Positions 16,617 through 25,826 of a stretch of 64,000 nucleotides of DNA are shown piece after piece (positions within the stretch are counted from its first letter, which is position 1; every line of letters begins with the position of its first letter). Origin of the DNA: Syntrophaceae bacterium UBA2251 (GTDB taxonomy: Bacteria > Desulfobacterota > Syntrophia > Syntrophales > UBA2251). The stretch is from the NCBI GenBank assembly GCA_002347815.1, contig DDXV01000016.1, positions 1-64,000 of the forward strand, written 5' to 3'. Under the pieces are notes generated by a model. That model saw only the letters and a program-made list of their open reading frames with translations. It was not told where the DNA came from and did no database searches. The position numbers and the translations under genes are program-made.

Positions 16617-17768
16617 CTACTCCTTTCCGAGGACAACGACGCACTGGTGCTGTCCGCAGAAACCGCTGTGTCCCTGGGCTACGGCGACCTTCACGTCCTT
16701 GCTCACCTGATGGTCCCCCGCCTGGCCCATGACCTGCAGGGCCGCCTCCGCCACACGGTTCAGGCCGTACACATTGATGGGCACGCCGCCCAGGAGGCCG
16801 CCGGAGGGGTTCACCGGGAGCTTTCCCTTGATCTCCGTGGCGCCCGACTCCACCATCCGCCCCGCCGCACCCCGATCGCACAGGCCGAGCCCTTCCATCC
16901 AGAGGAGTTCCTGGTAGGAAAAGTCGTCTCCGACCTCCGCCACGTCGATCTGGCGGCGCGGATTCTTGATTCCGGCCATCCGGTAGGCCTGGGCAGCCGC
17001 CTTCTCCAGGGCGAACACACCGGCCAGATCGCGGTCGCCCAGATAGTAGGCATCATAACAGGTCCCGATCCCCTTGATCCAGACGGGGGTTTTCGTGATC
17101 TGGCGCGCCCGCTTCTCCGAGGCCAGGATCATGGCCACGGCGCCGTCCGTATCCGGTGCGATGTCCAGCTTCCGGATGGGTGAGGCCACGAGCGGACTGC
17201 TCAGAACATCGGCCACCGTGAAATCGCCGCTCTGATGGGCTACGGGGTTCTTCTTCGCGTTGGCGAGGTTCTTCACCACCACCCGGGCGATCTGTTCCGG
17301 GGTGACGCCGTACTTGTACATGTAGCGCCGGGCCTGAAGGGCCGCCGCCGAGGTATAATCAAACCCCAAAAGGCGCGTATAGATGGGCTCGAAGGCGTCG
17401 TTGTTCACGATGTTCCGGTTCGTCTGGGACATCTTCGTATGCGCCATCAGCAGGGTGCACTCAAATTCCCCGGACAGGATGCCGATGGTTCCGTAATGGA
17501 CGGCCGTCGAACCGTCCAGGGCCATCTTCTCCTCGTTGCGCAGATGCCCGCCGATCACGTCGGTGATCCCGATGTCGGAAATGGTCTGGCCGTCCCAGAT
17601 GTCATGGGAACAACTGATGCTGTTATCGATATCCTCGTCCATCTTGAGCCCCGTCTGGCGCAGGACCGCCTCGATGACCTCGTAGGCCATCTCGCCGTAA
17701 CTGACGTCCGCGCGCTTGGGGGCAAACTTCGTCTGGGCGATGCCCACGATTGCTACCCGATCTGCCAT
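16617..17768 (-). CDS. Thiolase-like protein without catalytic Cys/His, subtype B, module 2
   Basis: A 383-residue paralogue of the 8236-9378 product. The nucleophile region reads ALDGSTAVHYG (Gly86 at the Cys position), and the His position after NPSGG is Val (GGVPINVYG). It shares the C-terminal GFCGQHQC Cys pair with the module 1 subtype B protein (GPCGQSHC). AAGGAGGATTTC precedes ATG 17768. It is the first gene of module 2, and a GC-rich hairpin (17846-17871) separates it from the true thiolase upstream. Confidence 0.83.
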   Translation of the reverse strand: MADRVAIVGIAQTKFAPKRADVSYGEMAYEVIEAVLRQTGLKMDEDIDNSISCSHDIWDGQTISDIGITDVIGGHLRNEEKMALDGSTAVHYGTIGILSGEFECTLLMAHTKMSQTNRNIVNNDAFEPIYTRLLGFDYTSAAALQARRYMYKYGVTPEQIARVVVKNLANAKKNPVAHQSGDFTVADVLSSPLVASPIRKLDIAPDTDGAVAMILASEKRARQITKTPVWIKGIGTCYDAYYLGDRDLAGVFALEKAAAQAYRMAGIKNPRRQIDVAEVGDDFSYQELLWMEGLGLCDRGAAGRMVESGATEIKGKLPVNPSGGLLGGVPINVYGLNRVAEAALQVMGQAGDHQVSKDVKVAVAQGHSGFCGQHQCVVVLGKE

Positions 17769-17845
17769 GAAATCCTCCTTGCCCGTGCCGTCGATCCTCG
17801 AAATTACCCGCCTCCGGCGAAGCCGCCGCCCGTCCGGTGGCGGGT

Positions 17846-17871
17846 CCCGGCGGAAGTCGTTTTCCGCCGGG
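17846..17871 (-). other. Intercistronic hairpin between true thiolase and module 2
   Basis: A perfect 10-bp stem (cccggcggaa / ttccgccggg) with a 6-base loop. It has no following U-tract, so it is not a classical terminator. It lies between the stop of the thiolase (17892) and the start of the thiolase-like gene (17768), where it could stabilise or process the mRNA. Confidence 0.45.
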
Positions 17872-17891
17872 GACAACCGACGCCGGATGCG

Positions 17892-19076
17892 TTAAATCCG
17901 TTCAAAGATCGTGGCGATGCCCTGACCGCCGCCGATACACAGGGTGGCCAGCCCGTAACGCCCGCCCGTCCGCTGCAGGTGCTTCAGCACCGCCAGGGCC
18001 AGCCGGCCGCCGCTCATGCCGTTGGGATGACCGAAGGCGATGGCGCCGCCGCAGGGGTTCCATTTCTCCGGATCCACCGCATGACCGTTCTTCTTGAGCT
18101 CCTTCATCACGGCCAGCGTCTGGGAGGCGAAGGCTTCGTTGCATTCCACCGTATCCATATCGGCCAGCTTCAGGCCGGCCCGTTCCAGGGCCTTGGGAAT
18201 GGCATAGGCCGGACCGATGCCCATGTACTTCGGCTCCACGCCCGCCAGGGCGCAGGTGACAAAACGGCCCAGGGGCTTGAGTCCCATGGATTCGCACTTT
18301 TCCTTCGACATCAAGAGGACGGCCACGCCGCCGTCGTTCATCCCCGACGAACTCCCGGCGGTCACCGTTCCCCCCTTCTTGAAGGCGGGCTTGAGGGCGG
18401 CCATCTTTTCCAGCGTCGTCGCCCGGGGGTGTTCGTCCCGGTCGAAAACGATGGGATCGCCCTTCCGCTGCGGAATCGTGATGGGGACGATCTCGTCCTT
18501 GAAGTAACCGGCCTCGATGGCCTTGATGGCGAGCGTCTGGCTCCTCAGGCCGAAGGCGTCCTGCTCCTCGCGGGAGATGCCCCACTCCTCGGCCAGGATC
18601 TCGGCGACGATCCCCATCGGGGCGTTCGTTTCCGGTGTCGGTCCGACCTCGCGACCCAGGAAGGCGTTGGGCATCAGGGAGAAGGGAACCTTCTGGCGCT
18701 CCATCAGATACGGCGCGTTGCTCCAGCTTTCGCAGCCGCCGGCGATATAGGTGTCGCCAAAACCGGCCAGAATCGCCATCGCCGCGGAATTGATGGTCTG
18801 CAGCGCGGAGCCGCACTGCCGCTCCACCGTCTGCGCCGTTACGGACACGGGAAAGCCCGCCTTGAGCACCGCCCAGCGGCCGATATTGACCGCCATGTTG
18901 TTCGTACAGGCATGACCGATCAGGACATCCTCCACGATGGCCGGGTCGATCTTCGTCTTTTCAAGCAGTCCCTTCAGGGCGAAGGCGGCCAGTTCCTCGG
19001 GGCGAAACCCGGACAGGGCGCCGCCCATTCTTCCAATCGGTGTTCGCACACCGTCGACAATCCATACTTCCTTCAT
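17892..19076 (-). CDS. Acetyl-CoA acyltransferase (true thiolase)
   Basis: A 394-residue degradative thiolase (3-ketoacyl-CoA thiolase, FadA/AtoB family). The nucleophilic Cys is in VERQCGSALQ near residue 90, the His in GHPNGMSGG, the second Cys in LCIGGGQG, and NEAFASQ is present. It performs the last step of beta-oxidation. GAGGTGAAAC precedes ATG 19076. It follows enoyl-CoA hydratase and hydroxyacyl-CoA dehydrogenase in the operon, giving a complete classical spiral next to the thiolase-like modules. Confidence 0.93.
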   Translation of the reverse strand: MKEVWIVDGVRTPIGRMGGALSGFRPEELAAFALKGLLEKTKIDPAIVEDVLIGHACTNNMAVNIGRWAVLKAGFPVSVTAQTVERQCGSALQTINSAAMAILAGFGDTYIAGGCESWSNAPYLMERQKVPFSLMPNAFLGREVGPTPETNAPMGIVAEILAEEWGISREEQDAFGLRSQTLAIKAIEAGYFKDEIVPITIPQRKGDPIVFDRDEHPRATTLEKMAALKPAFKKGGTVTAGSSSGMNDGGVAVLLMSKEKCESMGLKPLGRFVTCALAGVEPKYMGIGPAYAIPKALERAGLKLADMDTVECNEAFASQTLAVMKELKKNGHAVDPEKWNPCGGAIAFGHPNGMSGGRLALAVLKHLQRTGGRYGLATLCIGGGQGIATIFERI

Positions 19077-19139
19077 GTTTCACCTCGTCTCTCACTGCGT
19101 CACGCCCACGCGCCGACCGGTTTGTCTTAAAAGATCCGC

Positions 19140-19181
19140 GGCGGACCGGATAACCCCCTTGTCCGGGGAACCCGGTCCGCC
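19140..19181 (-). other. Intercistronic hairpin between enoyl-CoA hydratase and thiolase
   Basis: A 10-bp perfect outer stem (ggcggaccgg / ccggtccgcc) encloses an inner CCCC/GGGG pairing. It lies between the hydratase stop (19193) and the thiolase start (19076). There is no U-run, so an mRNA stability or processing element is more likely than a terminator. Confidence 0.45.
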
Positions 19182-19192
19182 CCGGAGCATCC

Positions 19193-19978
<786 letters not shown>

Positions 19979-20022
19979 GCAATCCTTCTCCTTGTCATGA
20001 AAGAATCGTTCACTCCGCGGCG

Positions 20023-20913
20023 TTAACCGAAGATCTTGAAGGGCGTCTTGGTCCCGTCGGGATGGTAATCGTAGAACCCCTTGCCGTTCTTCCGTCCCAG
20101 GCGGCCCGCCTCGAGCATCTTACGGTAGAGGATGTTGAGCTTGGCGGACTCGCTGTGGGTGTATTCGAACACGGCATCCTGGGCCATCTGGATCACGTCG
20201 AAACCGCCGAAATCCGCCAGTTCGCAGGGCCCCATCGGGTGGCCGGCCCCGAGCTTCATGGCCGTGTCGATGTCTTCCGCCGTCGCCGTCCCTTCCAGGA
20301 CCATCTGGGCCGCATCCATGTACAGTGGACCCAGGAGGCGGTTGACGATGAACCCGGGGGTGTCCTTCGTCCTCACGGGAACCTTGCCCATCTTCTTGCA
20401 GACGGCCATGGCCGTCTCGACGGTCTCCGCGGCCACGCCGATCGGCATGACGATCTCGACCAGCTTCATGACGGCGGCCGGATTGAAGAAATGGGTCCCG
20501 ACCACCTTGTCCTTGCGTTCCGTTGCCCCGGCGATGGCCGTGACCGCCAGAACGGAGGTGTTGGTGGCGAGAATCGCCGCCGGCTTGCAGATCTTGTCCA
20601 GTTCGGCAAAGATCTTCTTCTTGAGTTCCATGCTCTCCGGAACGGCCTCGATGACGAAATCGGCGTCCTTGGCCGCGTCCTTCAGATCCGTCGAGGTCCT
20701 CAGGAGCTTCAGCGTCGCGTCGGCCTGCTCCTGCGTCAGCTTTCCCTTCTCCACGCGCTTGCCCAGGCTCTTGCGGATCTGGGCCGCGCCCTTGTCCGCG
20801 AATTCCTGGGCCACGTCGTACAGCACCACGTTGATGCCGGCGGAGATCGCCGCCTGCGCGATGCCGTGGCCCATCGTTCCAGCACCCAATACGGTCATGT
20901 TCTTGACGTCCAC
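20023..20913 (-). CDS. 3-hydroxyacyl-CoA dehydrogenase (HBD type)
   Basis: A 296-residue dehydrogenase with GAGTMGHG near the N-terminus, VGTHFFNPAAVMKLVEIV carrying the catalytic His, and DTPGFIVNRLLGP opening the C-terminal domain. The GTG at 20913 is chosen over the ATG at 20937 because GGGAGG lies about 9 bases upstream of the GTG and no site precedes the ATG. Together with the hydratase and thiolase downstream it completes the beta-oxidation cycle. It is a paralogue of the 3486-4340 enzyme. Confidence 0.9.
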   Translation of the reverse strand: MDVKNMTVLGAGTMGHGIAQAAISAGINVVLYDVAQEFADKGAAQIRKSLGKRVEKGKLTQEQADATLKLLRTSTDLKDAAKDADFVIEAVPESMELKKKIFAELDKICKPAAILATNTSVLAVTAIAGATERKDKVVGTHFFNPAAVMKLVEIVMPIGVAAETVETAMAVCKKMGKVPVRTKDTPGFIVNRLLGPLYMDAAQMVLEGTATAEDIDTAMKLGAGHPMGPCELADFGGFDVIQMAQDAVFEYTHSESAKLNILYRKMLEAGRLGRKNGKGFYDYHPDGTKTPFKIFG

Positions 20914-20962
20914 TTGTTGAATCCTCCCTTCGTTCATCGTGATATTGCGTGTTCGGTTACCG

Positions 20963-22116
20963 TTACTTTTTTGGAAATTCCTTTTCCATCTCCTGGTAGA
21001 GATCGAGCTTCTTCACCTTGCCGAGCAGCGTCAGGGGAAGCTGGTCGCGGAAGACGATGTCCTCCGGGATCTTGAAATTCGCCAGATGATCCTTGAGGAA
21101 CGCCTTGACGCCTTCCGCCGTCGGGTTCGTTCCGGGCTTCTTCATGATGTAGGCCCGGCCGACCTCCCCCATGACGGGATCGGGCCTTCCCACCACGGCC
21201 GACATCAGGACGTCGGGGTGCTTGGCCAGGGCCTCCTCCACCTCGGGGGGATAGACGTTCTCGCCGCCCCGGATGAACATCTCCTTTTTCCGCCCCACGA
21301 TGTACAGATACCCGTCCCCGTCGAGCCGGCCCATGTCCCCCCCGTGTGGAAGTAGCCCTTGGGGTCGAAGACCCGGGCGTCCTCGTCCGGCCGTTTCCAG
21401 TAGCCCTTCATGACGGGATCGCCCTTGATGGCGATCTCGCCGACCTCGCCCGTGGGCAGGATATTGAACTTATCGTCCATGATGGCGATCTCGATGGTGT
21501 TGATGGGCGCCCCGACGCTGTGCTTGAGCTTTTCCTCGCCATGACGGGGGTGCGTGAAGGTGATGGCGCCACTGACCTCCGTCAGACCGTAGGAGTTCTG
21601 CGGCATGACCCCCATCCGCTGCCCGATCGCCAGGATCAGCTCCGAGGGACAGGGCTGGCTGGAGACGATGGCCGTCTGAATCGTGCTCAGATCGTACTTC
21701 TCCACGTTGGGATTGAGGAGCTCCAGGGCATACTGGGCCGGCACCTGCCCGATGATGGTCACACGTTCCTTTTCGATGACCTGCAGGGTCTCCTCCGGGA
21801 CGAACATGTCCATGATGACAAGCTTGTTCCCCGAGTTGAGCGTGGCGATGACCGCCATGACGGCGCCGCCCACGTGGTTCAGCGGAATGTTCAACAGCAG
21901 CGTGTGCCCCTTCCCGTAATCGGAGGCCGCATTCTGGCCGTTCGTATAGGAGATCAGGTTTTTATGGGTCAGCATGGCCGCCTTGGGAATCCCGGTGGCG
22001 CCCGACGTGTAGAGAAAAAGCATGGGGTCGTCCGGCTCGACGGCCGCCTGGGCCTGCTCCAGGGCCGGCTGTTCCGCCGCGTGCTGCCTGAAGAAATCGT
22101 CCATCACCCTTGCCAT
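20963..22116 (-). pseudogene. AMP-dependent acyl-CoA ligase, N-terminally short and frameshifted
   Basis: This is an acyl-adenylate-forming ligase of the ANL superfamily. The ATP motif YTSGATGIPK is already at residues 36-45, whereas the family normally has roughly 150 residues before it; a strong GGAGGAGG site in front of ATG 22116 shows that this short form is a real start. The frame breaks after KGYFHTG at a run of seven G (21336-21342 on the plus strand as C). Coding resumes as MGRLDGDGYLYIVGRKKEMF and continues to the catalytic-Lys region GKVKKLDL and a stop at 20963. Five or eight G would restore the frame. It may be a sequencing error, a slippage site, or true decay. Confidence 0.7.
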
Positions 22117-22185
22117 ACCGAACCTCCTCCTTTTTTTGTTGTATTCATCCCTGTGAACCGTTAACCCCTCCGCTCCCGCCTTCCC

Positions 22186-22223
22186 GAACCCCCGGCCGGT
22201 CCGGGTAAACCTGCCGGGGGTTC
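22186..22223 (-). other. Intercistronic hairpin between the two CoA ligase genes
   Basis: An 11-bp perfect stem (gaacccccggc / gccgggggttc) has a 16-base loop that can extend by GGT/ACC. It lies downstream of the PaaK-like ligase stop (22254) and upstream of the truncated ligase (22116). No U-tract is visible; it may be an attenuator or processing site. Confidence 0.45.
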
Positions 22224-22253
22224 AAGACGGGAAACATCCTAACCGCCCCCGTC

Positions 22254-23720
22254 TTATTCCTGGGGACGTTCGTCCACGATGCGCGTCACCTTCAGCGTGG
22301 CGCCGGGGTCGAAGATCTCGGAGAGCGGCACGAACTCCACCTTCGGCGTCAGTTCGACGGCCTTCTTCACCTTCTCCTTCAGGACCTTCTCCAGCGAGGC
22401 CAGGTCGGCCCCTTTATCGGCGCCAACCCGAAGTTTCAGCATATCCATCGAATAGGGATCATCCGCCTTCTCCTTCGTGACGACGAACTGGTACTCGACG
22501 ACACCCGGGGTGTCGGCCACGGCATCCCGCATCGTTTCGGGGTTGATCAGGGTTCCCTTCACCTTCATCAACTCCTTGGTCCTCGTTCCGTAGGTGCTCC
22601 CCACGGCGGTCACGATCCGCTGGTCGTTCCGGCCGCAGTGCGGGCACGGCTTGTTGGTGACGGCAACGATGTCTCCCACCAGGTAGCGCAGCAGACAGGT
22701 CCCCCGGCGATCCAGGTGCGTGATGCACAGCAGGCCCGGTTCTCCGTCCGGCTTTCGCTTCCCGTTCTCGTCCACGGCCTCGAAGTAGGATACCTGCGGC
22801 GTGCCGGAATGGGCGCCGCCCAGTTCCGAGCACTCCTGGAACGCGGTCTGCGCCTCGGTAAAGCCGAAGGCGTTGCAGACATACACATCGTCCGCGCCCA
22901 TCCCCTGCAGGCGCCGGCGGATGTCGTCCCGCATCCCCTTGGGCACGGCCTCTCCCAGGGCCTGCAATTTATTGATATTCGAAAGATCCTTCCCCTGCTC
23001 CTCGGCCGTCATGATCAGCCGGCGGATGTACGAGGCGATGCCGGAAATGGCATTGACCTTCTTCCTCTCGATCTGGTCGATCGCCTCCTGCATGGAGCGG
23101 TGGATGTTGTAGGGGAATCCCGGCAGCGGCGCGCCCGTGAAGCCCCAGCACATCGTCATGCCCACGGCGGACGCGAAATGAAACGTCTTGTAGTACCCGA
23201 TATGGGGAATGAAGTGATACGGAAACAGGTTCATCACGATGTCATCCGGTTCGAGGTAGCAGATCTTGCAGCACATCCGGAAGATCCAGGACTGCATGAA
23301 CATGTCGTAGGTTGTGTTGTAGAACCGGGAGGGCATGCCCGTCGTCGTGCCGGTGGTGTAGGTGATCTCGTAGAGGATGTACTCCATGACGTGCTCGAAA
23401 TCCATGTCGAGCTTGAAGGACTCGCCCCGGTCCTTCATGAAGTCGGCCTTGCTCGTCAGCGGCGCCTTCTCCAGGTCGTCGAGGGTCTTGATGGACTGGT
23501 AATCGAGGCCCCATTCCTTGAACTTTTCCCGGTAGTAGGGGCTGAACTTCCCCAGGCGCTCCATCTGCTTGACCAGCGCCGTTTCCTGGACGGTGCGGAT
23601 CTCGTCCTGGCTCTTGAAGGACAGGTCCTGGGGATGGTCGGCCTTGTACAGCGGGATGCTGTTGATCCAGGCCATGACCTCTTCGGGGTTCTTCGGGATT
23701 TTGAACGGCTTGTGCGACAT
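22254..23720 (-). CDS. Phenylacetate-CoA ligase-like acyl-CoA ligase
   Basis: A 488-residue adenylate-forming enzyme of the PaaK type that activates a carboxylic acid to its CoA thioester with ATP. The P-loop-like motif YTTGTTTGMPS lies at residues 121-131. NAFGFTEAQ is followed by an acidic substrate region. A CPHCGRNDQR segment (single CxxC) precedes the hinge, and GTLINPE leads the C-terminal domain. AGGAGG lies 6 bases before ATG 23720. It is the first gene of the long operon, and a TetR-type operator-like palindrome lies 31 bases upstream. The substrate is unknown and need not be aromatic. Confidence 0.85.
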   Translation of the reverse strand: MSHKPFKIPKNPEEVMAWINSIPLYKADHPQDLSFKSQDEIRTVQETALVKQMERLGKFSPYYREKFKEWGLDYQSIKTLDDLEKAPLTSKADFMKDRGESFKLDMDFEHVMEYILYEITYTTGTTTGMPSRFYNTTYDMFMQSWIFRMCCKICYLEPDDIVMNLFPYHFIPHIGYYKTFHFASAVGMTMCWGFTGAPLPGFPYNIHRSMQEAIDQIERKKVNAISGIASYIRRLIMTAEEQGKDLSNINKLQALGEAVPKGMRDDIRRRLQGMGADDVYVCNAFGFTEAQTAFQECSELGGAHSGTPQVSYFEAVDENGKRKPDGEPGLLCITHLDRRGTCLLRYLVGDIVAVTNKPCPHCGRNDQRIVTAVGSTYGTRTKELMKVKGTLINPETMRDAVADTPGVVEYQFVVTKEKADDPYSMDMLKLRVGADKGADLASLEKVLKEKVKKAVELTPKVEFVPLSEIFDPGATLKVTRIVDERPQE

Positions 23721-23750
23721 CTGATTCCTCCTCATTTATGAATTTGAGAT

Positions 23751-23764
23751 TGACTGATCAATCA
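23751..23764 (-). promoter_or_regulatory. Second copy of the TetR-type operator palindrome
   Basis: Plus strand TGACTGATCAATCA differs at one base from the perfect palindrome in front of tetR (TGACTGATCAGTCA at 29819-29832). It lies 31 bases upstream of the first gene of the 1559-23720 operon. This suggests that the TetR protein encoded at 29178-29795 represses the operon. Confidence 0.65.
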
Positions 23765-23892
23765 CGCTCTGGACGAAAAACATGCCGGATGCCTTTCCGG
23801 GAATTTCAAACGACCGGGCGCGGATCGGGGGAGGAGCAAGCGAATCAGAACGAGAGCGTCCCCGATAAAAAGCCGATGCCGACCTTTTTCCG

Positions 23893-24648
23893 TCAGCGCG
23901 ATGGGGCGCCGCCTGGCGGGCGCGTTTCCAACAACAGCGATGGGGCGGCCGCCCGCGTTTCGCAGGAGGGCGCGTCCGGACCCGACGGCCGGGCCTGAAC
24001 GGCCCGTCCGTTCATCAAATTCAACGCCTTCAGACGACCCGAGCGAATCTCTTCACACAACTCGGCCACCCCGTTCACCGGCCGTTCAAAGACCGTCCGG
24101 CAGATCCCCACGGTGTGCAGGGCATGGGAATCGCTGGCGCCCGTCCCCGCGATGTGCATCGCCGCCATGGCCTCGGCCGCCTGCGCTCTCGCCTCGTCGT
24201 CATAATCGGGGTGCTCCGCCTCCAGGCCGTCCACCTTGAAGTCGTAGAGCTGCTTCCCCGCACCGTAATACCCCTCGTCGCCATGGCGAAACTTCTTGAA
24301 GGGGTGGGCGGCAACGACCACCCCGCCCTCCGCGTGGACGAGTTCGATCACCTCCTCCGCCGACCGGCTGGAACCGAGGCTCTTCGGGTATCCGAACACG
24401 AGGAACTCCCCCTGGAAGCGACCGTGACGCCAGTAGCAGGCCACCTCCTGACCGGGAATGATCAGGAGATCCCGGACGCCGCTCGCGCGGCGAAGCTGTT
24501 CAATCTGGTCGTCGCTCCAGCGGATGCCGTGCTCCGTCAGGGCAATCCCGTCCAGACCCACGGCCCGTGCCTTCTTGAGAAGTTTCGCCGGATCGATATT
24601 GCTGCAGCCGGAGTACCGGTTCGTGTGAATGTGGAGATCGATGTCCAT
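23893..24648 (-). CDS. PHP-domain metal-dependent phosphoesterase
   Basis: A 251-residue protein of the PHP superfamily. Metal-binding motifs run in order: DLHIHTN at the N-terminus, ALTEHG, the E of GQEVACYW, AAHPF, and ASDSHAL. PHP proteins hydrolyse phosphoesters, for example in nucleotides or histidinol phosphate; this one has no extra domain, so the substrate is open. ATG 24648 lies 7 bases after the acyl-CoA dehydrogenase stop at 24656, consistent with co-transcription. The last ~35 residues are Pro/Ser/Ala-rich and may be disordered. Confidence 0.82.
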   Translation of the reverse strand: MDIDLHIHTNRYSGCSNIDPAKLLKKARAVGLDGIALTEHGIRWSDDQIEQLRRASGVRDLLIIPGQEVACYWRHGRFQGEFLVFGYPKSLGSSRSAEEVIELVHAEGGVVVAAHPFKKFRHGDEGYYGAGKQLYDFKVDGLEAEHPDYDDEARAQAAEAMAAMHIAGTGASDSHALHTVGICRTVFERPVNGVAELCEEIRSGRLKALNLMNGRAVQARPSGPDAPSCETRAAAPSLLLETRPPGGAPSR

Positions 24649-24655
24649 GGACGGC

Positions 24656-25795
24656 TTAGAATCCCATCTGCTTGCCGATGACTTCATTCATGATCTCGTA
24701 CGTCCCGCCGCCGATGGAGAAGAGCCGCGAATCGCGGTAGAGCCGCTCCACCAGATACTCCCGGCAGTAGCCGTAACCGCCGTGGATCTGCACGGCGTCG
24801 TAGACGATCCGGTCGCAGACCTTCGTGGCGAAATTCTTGGCCATGCAGACATCCCGGTAGGCGTTCATCCCCTCGCCGATCATGGCCGCCACGCGGTAGT
24901 TGAACTGCTTGGAGGCCTCCAGCAGCGTCGCCATTTCGGCGAGTTTGTGGCGCGTCACCTGGAACCCCGTCAGGGGCTTGCCGAAGGCCGTGCGCTCCTT
25001 GGCGTACCGGACGGACTCCTCGAGGGCCATCTCCGCCACGGCGTGGGCCTCGACCGCCAGATAGAGGCGCTCCTTCTGGAAGTTGAGCATGATCCCGTAG
25101 AAGCCCTTGTTCTCCTGTCCGAGCAGATTCTCCGCCGGAACGACACAGTCTTCGAAGGAGAGCTCCGCCGTATCGGAGGCCCACCAGCCCATCTTCTCCA
25201 GTTTCTTGGAAACCGTGAATCCGGGGGTTCCCCGCTCGATGACGAGCAGGCTGATGCCGCCGTGCCCCGGGCCGCCGGTGCGGACGGCCGTGGTGACATA
25301 GTCCGCCCGGGTGCCGCTCGTGATGAAGGTCTTCGACCCGTTGACGATGAACGTGTCGCCCTTGCGGACGGCCCGGGTCAGCAGGTTCGCCACGTCGGAG
25401 CCGCCGCTGGGTTCGGTCACGCCGAGGACGGCCACCTGATCGCCGGCCAGGACGGGGGGAACGTATTTTCGTTTCTGCGCCTCCGTCCCCAGGGCCAGGA
25501 TCGGGGGAACCGCAATGGCGCTGGAACCCAGGCTGGAGACGAGTCCCACAGACCCGCAGCGGAGGATCTCCTCCGTGTAGGCCACCTGATGGAAGATGTC
25601 CGCGGGCGTTCCGCCATATTCCTCCGGTGATCCGAGGCCGAGGAAGCCCGCGTCGCCGGCCTTTTTGTAGAGTTCGAGGGGAAAGGTTCCTTCCTCCTCC
25701 CAATGCTCGATATGGGGCTTGATCTCCCGCTCCACGAATTTGCGGATGCTGGCCCGCAGCATCTCGTGCGATTCTCCGAAATAGCTTACGTACAC
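24656..25795 (-). CDS. Acyl-CoA dehydrogenase
   Basis: A 379-residue acyl-CoA dehydrogenase. Motifs include VLGVTEPSGGSDVA, TFITSGTRADY, and the C-terminal IHGGYGYCREYLVERLYRD with IGGGTYEIM. The start is GTG 25795, which has GGGAGAGG 6 bases upstream; longer versions add an atypical Arg-rich N-terminus. In the catalytic region this protein has SIGGGTYEIM, where the other dehydrogenases have YEGTNQ or WDGTNF. The usual Glu is therefore not at that place, and the catalytic base may lie elsewhere, as in isovaleryl- or long-chain-type enzymes. Confidence 0.9.
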   Translation of the reverse strand: MYVSYFGESHEMLRASIRKFVEREIKPHIEHWEEEGTFPLELYKKAGDAGFLGLGSPEEYGGTPADIFHQVAYTEEILRCGSVGLVSSLGSSAIAVPPILALGTEAQKRKYVPPVLAGDQVAVLGVTEPSGGSDVANLLTRAVRKGDTFIVNGSKTFITSGTRADYVTTAVRTGGPGHGGISLLVIERGTPGFTVSKKLEKMGWWASDTAELSFEDCVVPAENLLGQENKGFYGIMLNFQKERLYLAVEAHAVAEMALEESVRYAKERTAFGKPLTGFQVTRHKLAEMATLLEASKQFNYRVAAMIGEGMNAYRDVCMAKNFATKVCDRIVYDAVQIHGGYGYCREYLVERLYRDSRLFSIGGGTYEIMNEVIGKQMGF

Positions 25796-25826
25796 GCCCT
25801 GACCTCTCCCTTCTCGTTTGTTCGTT

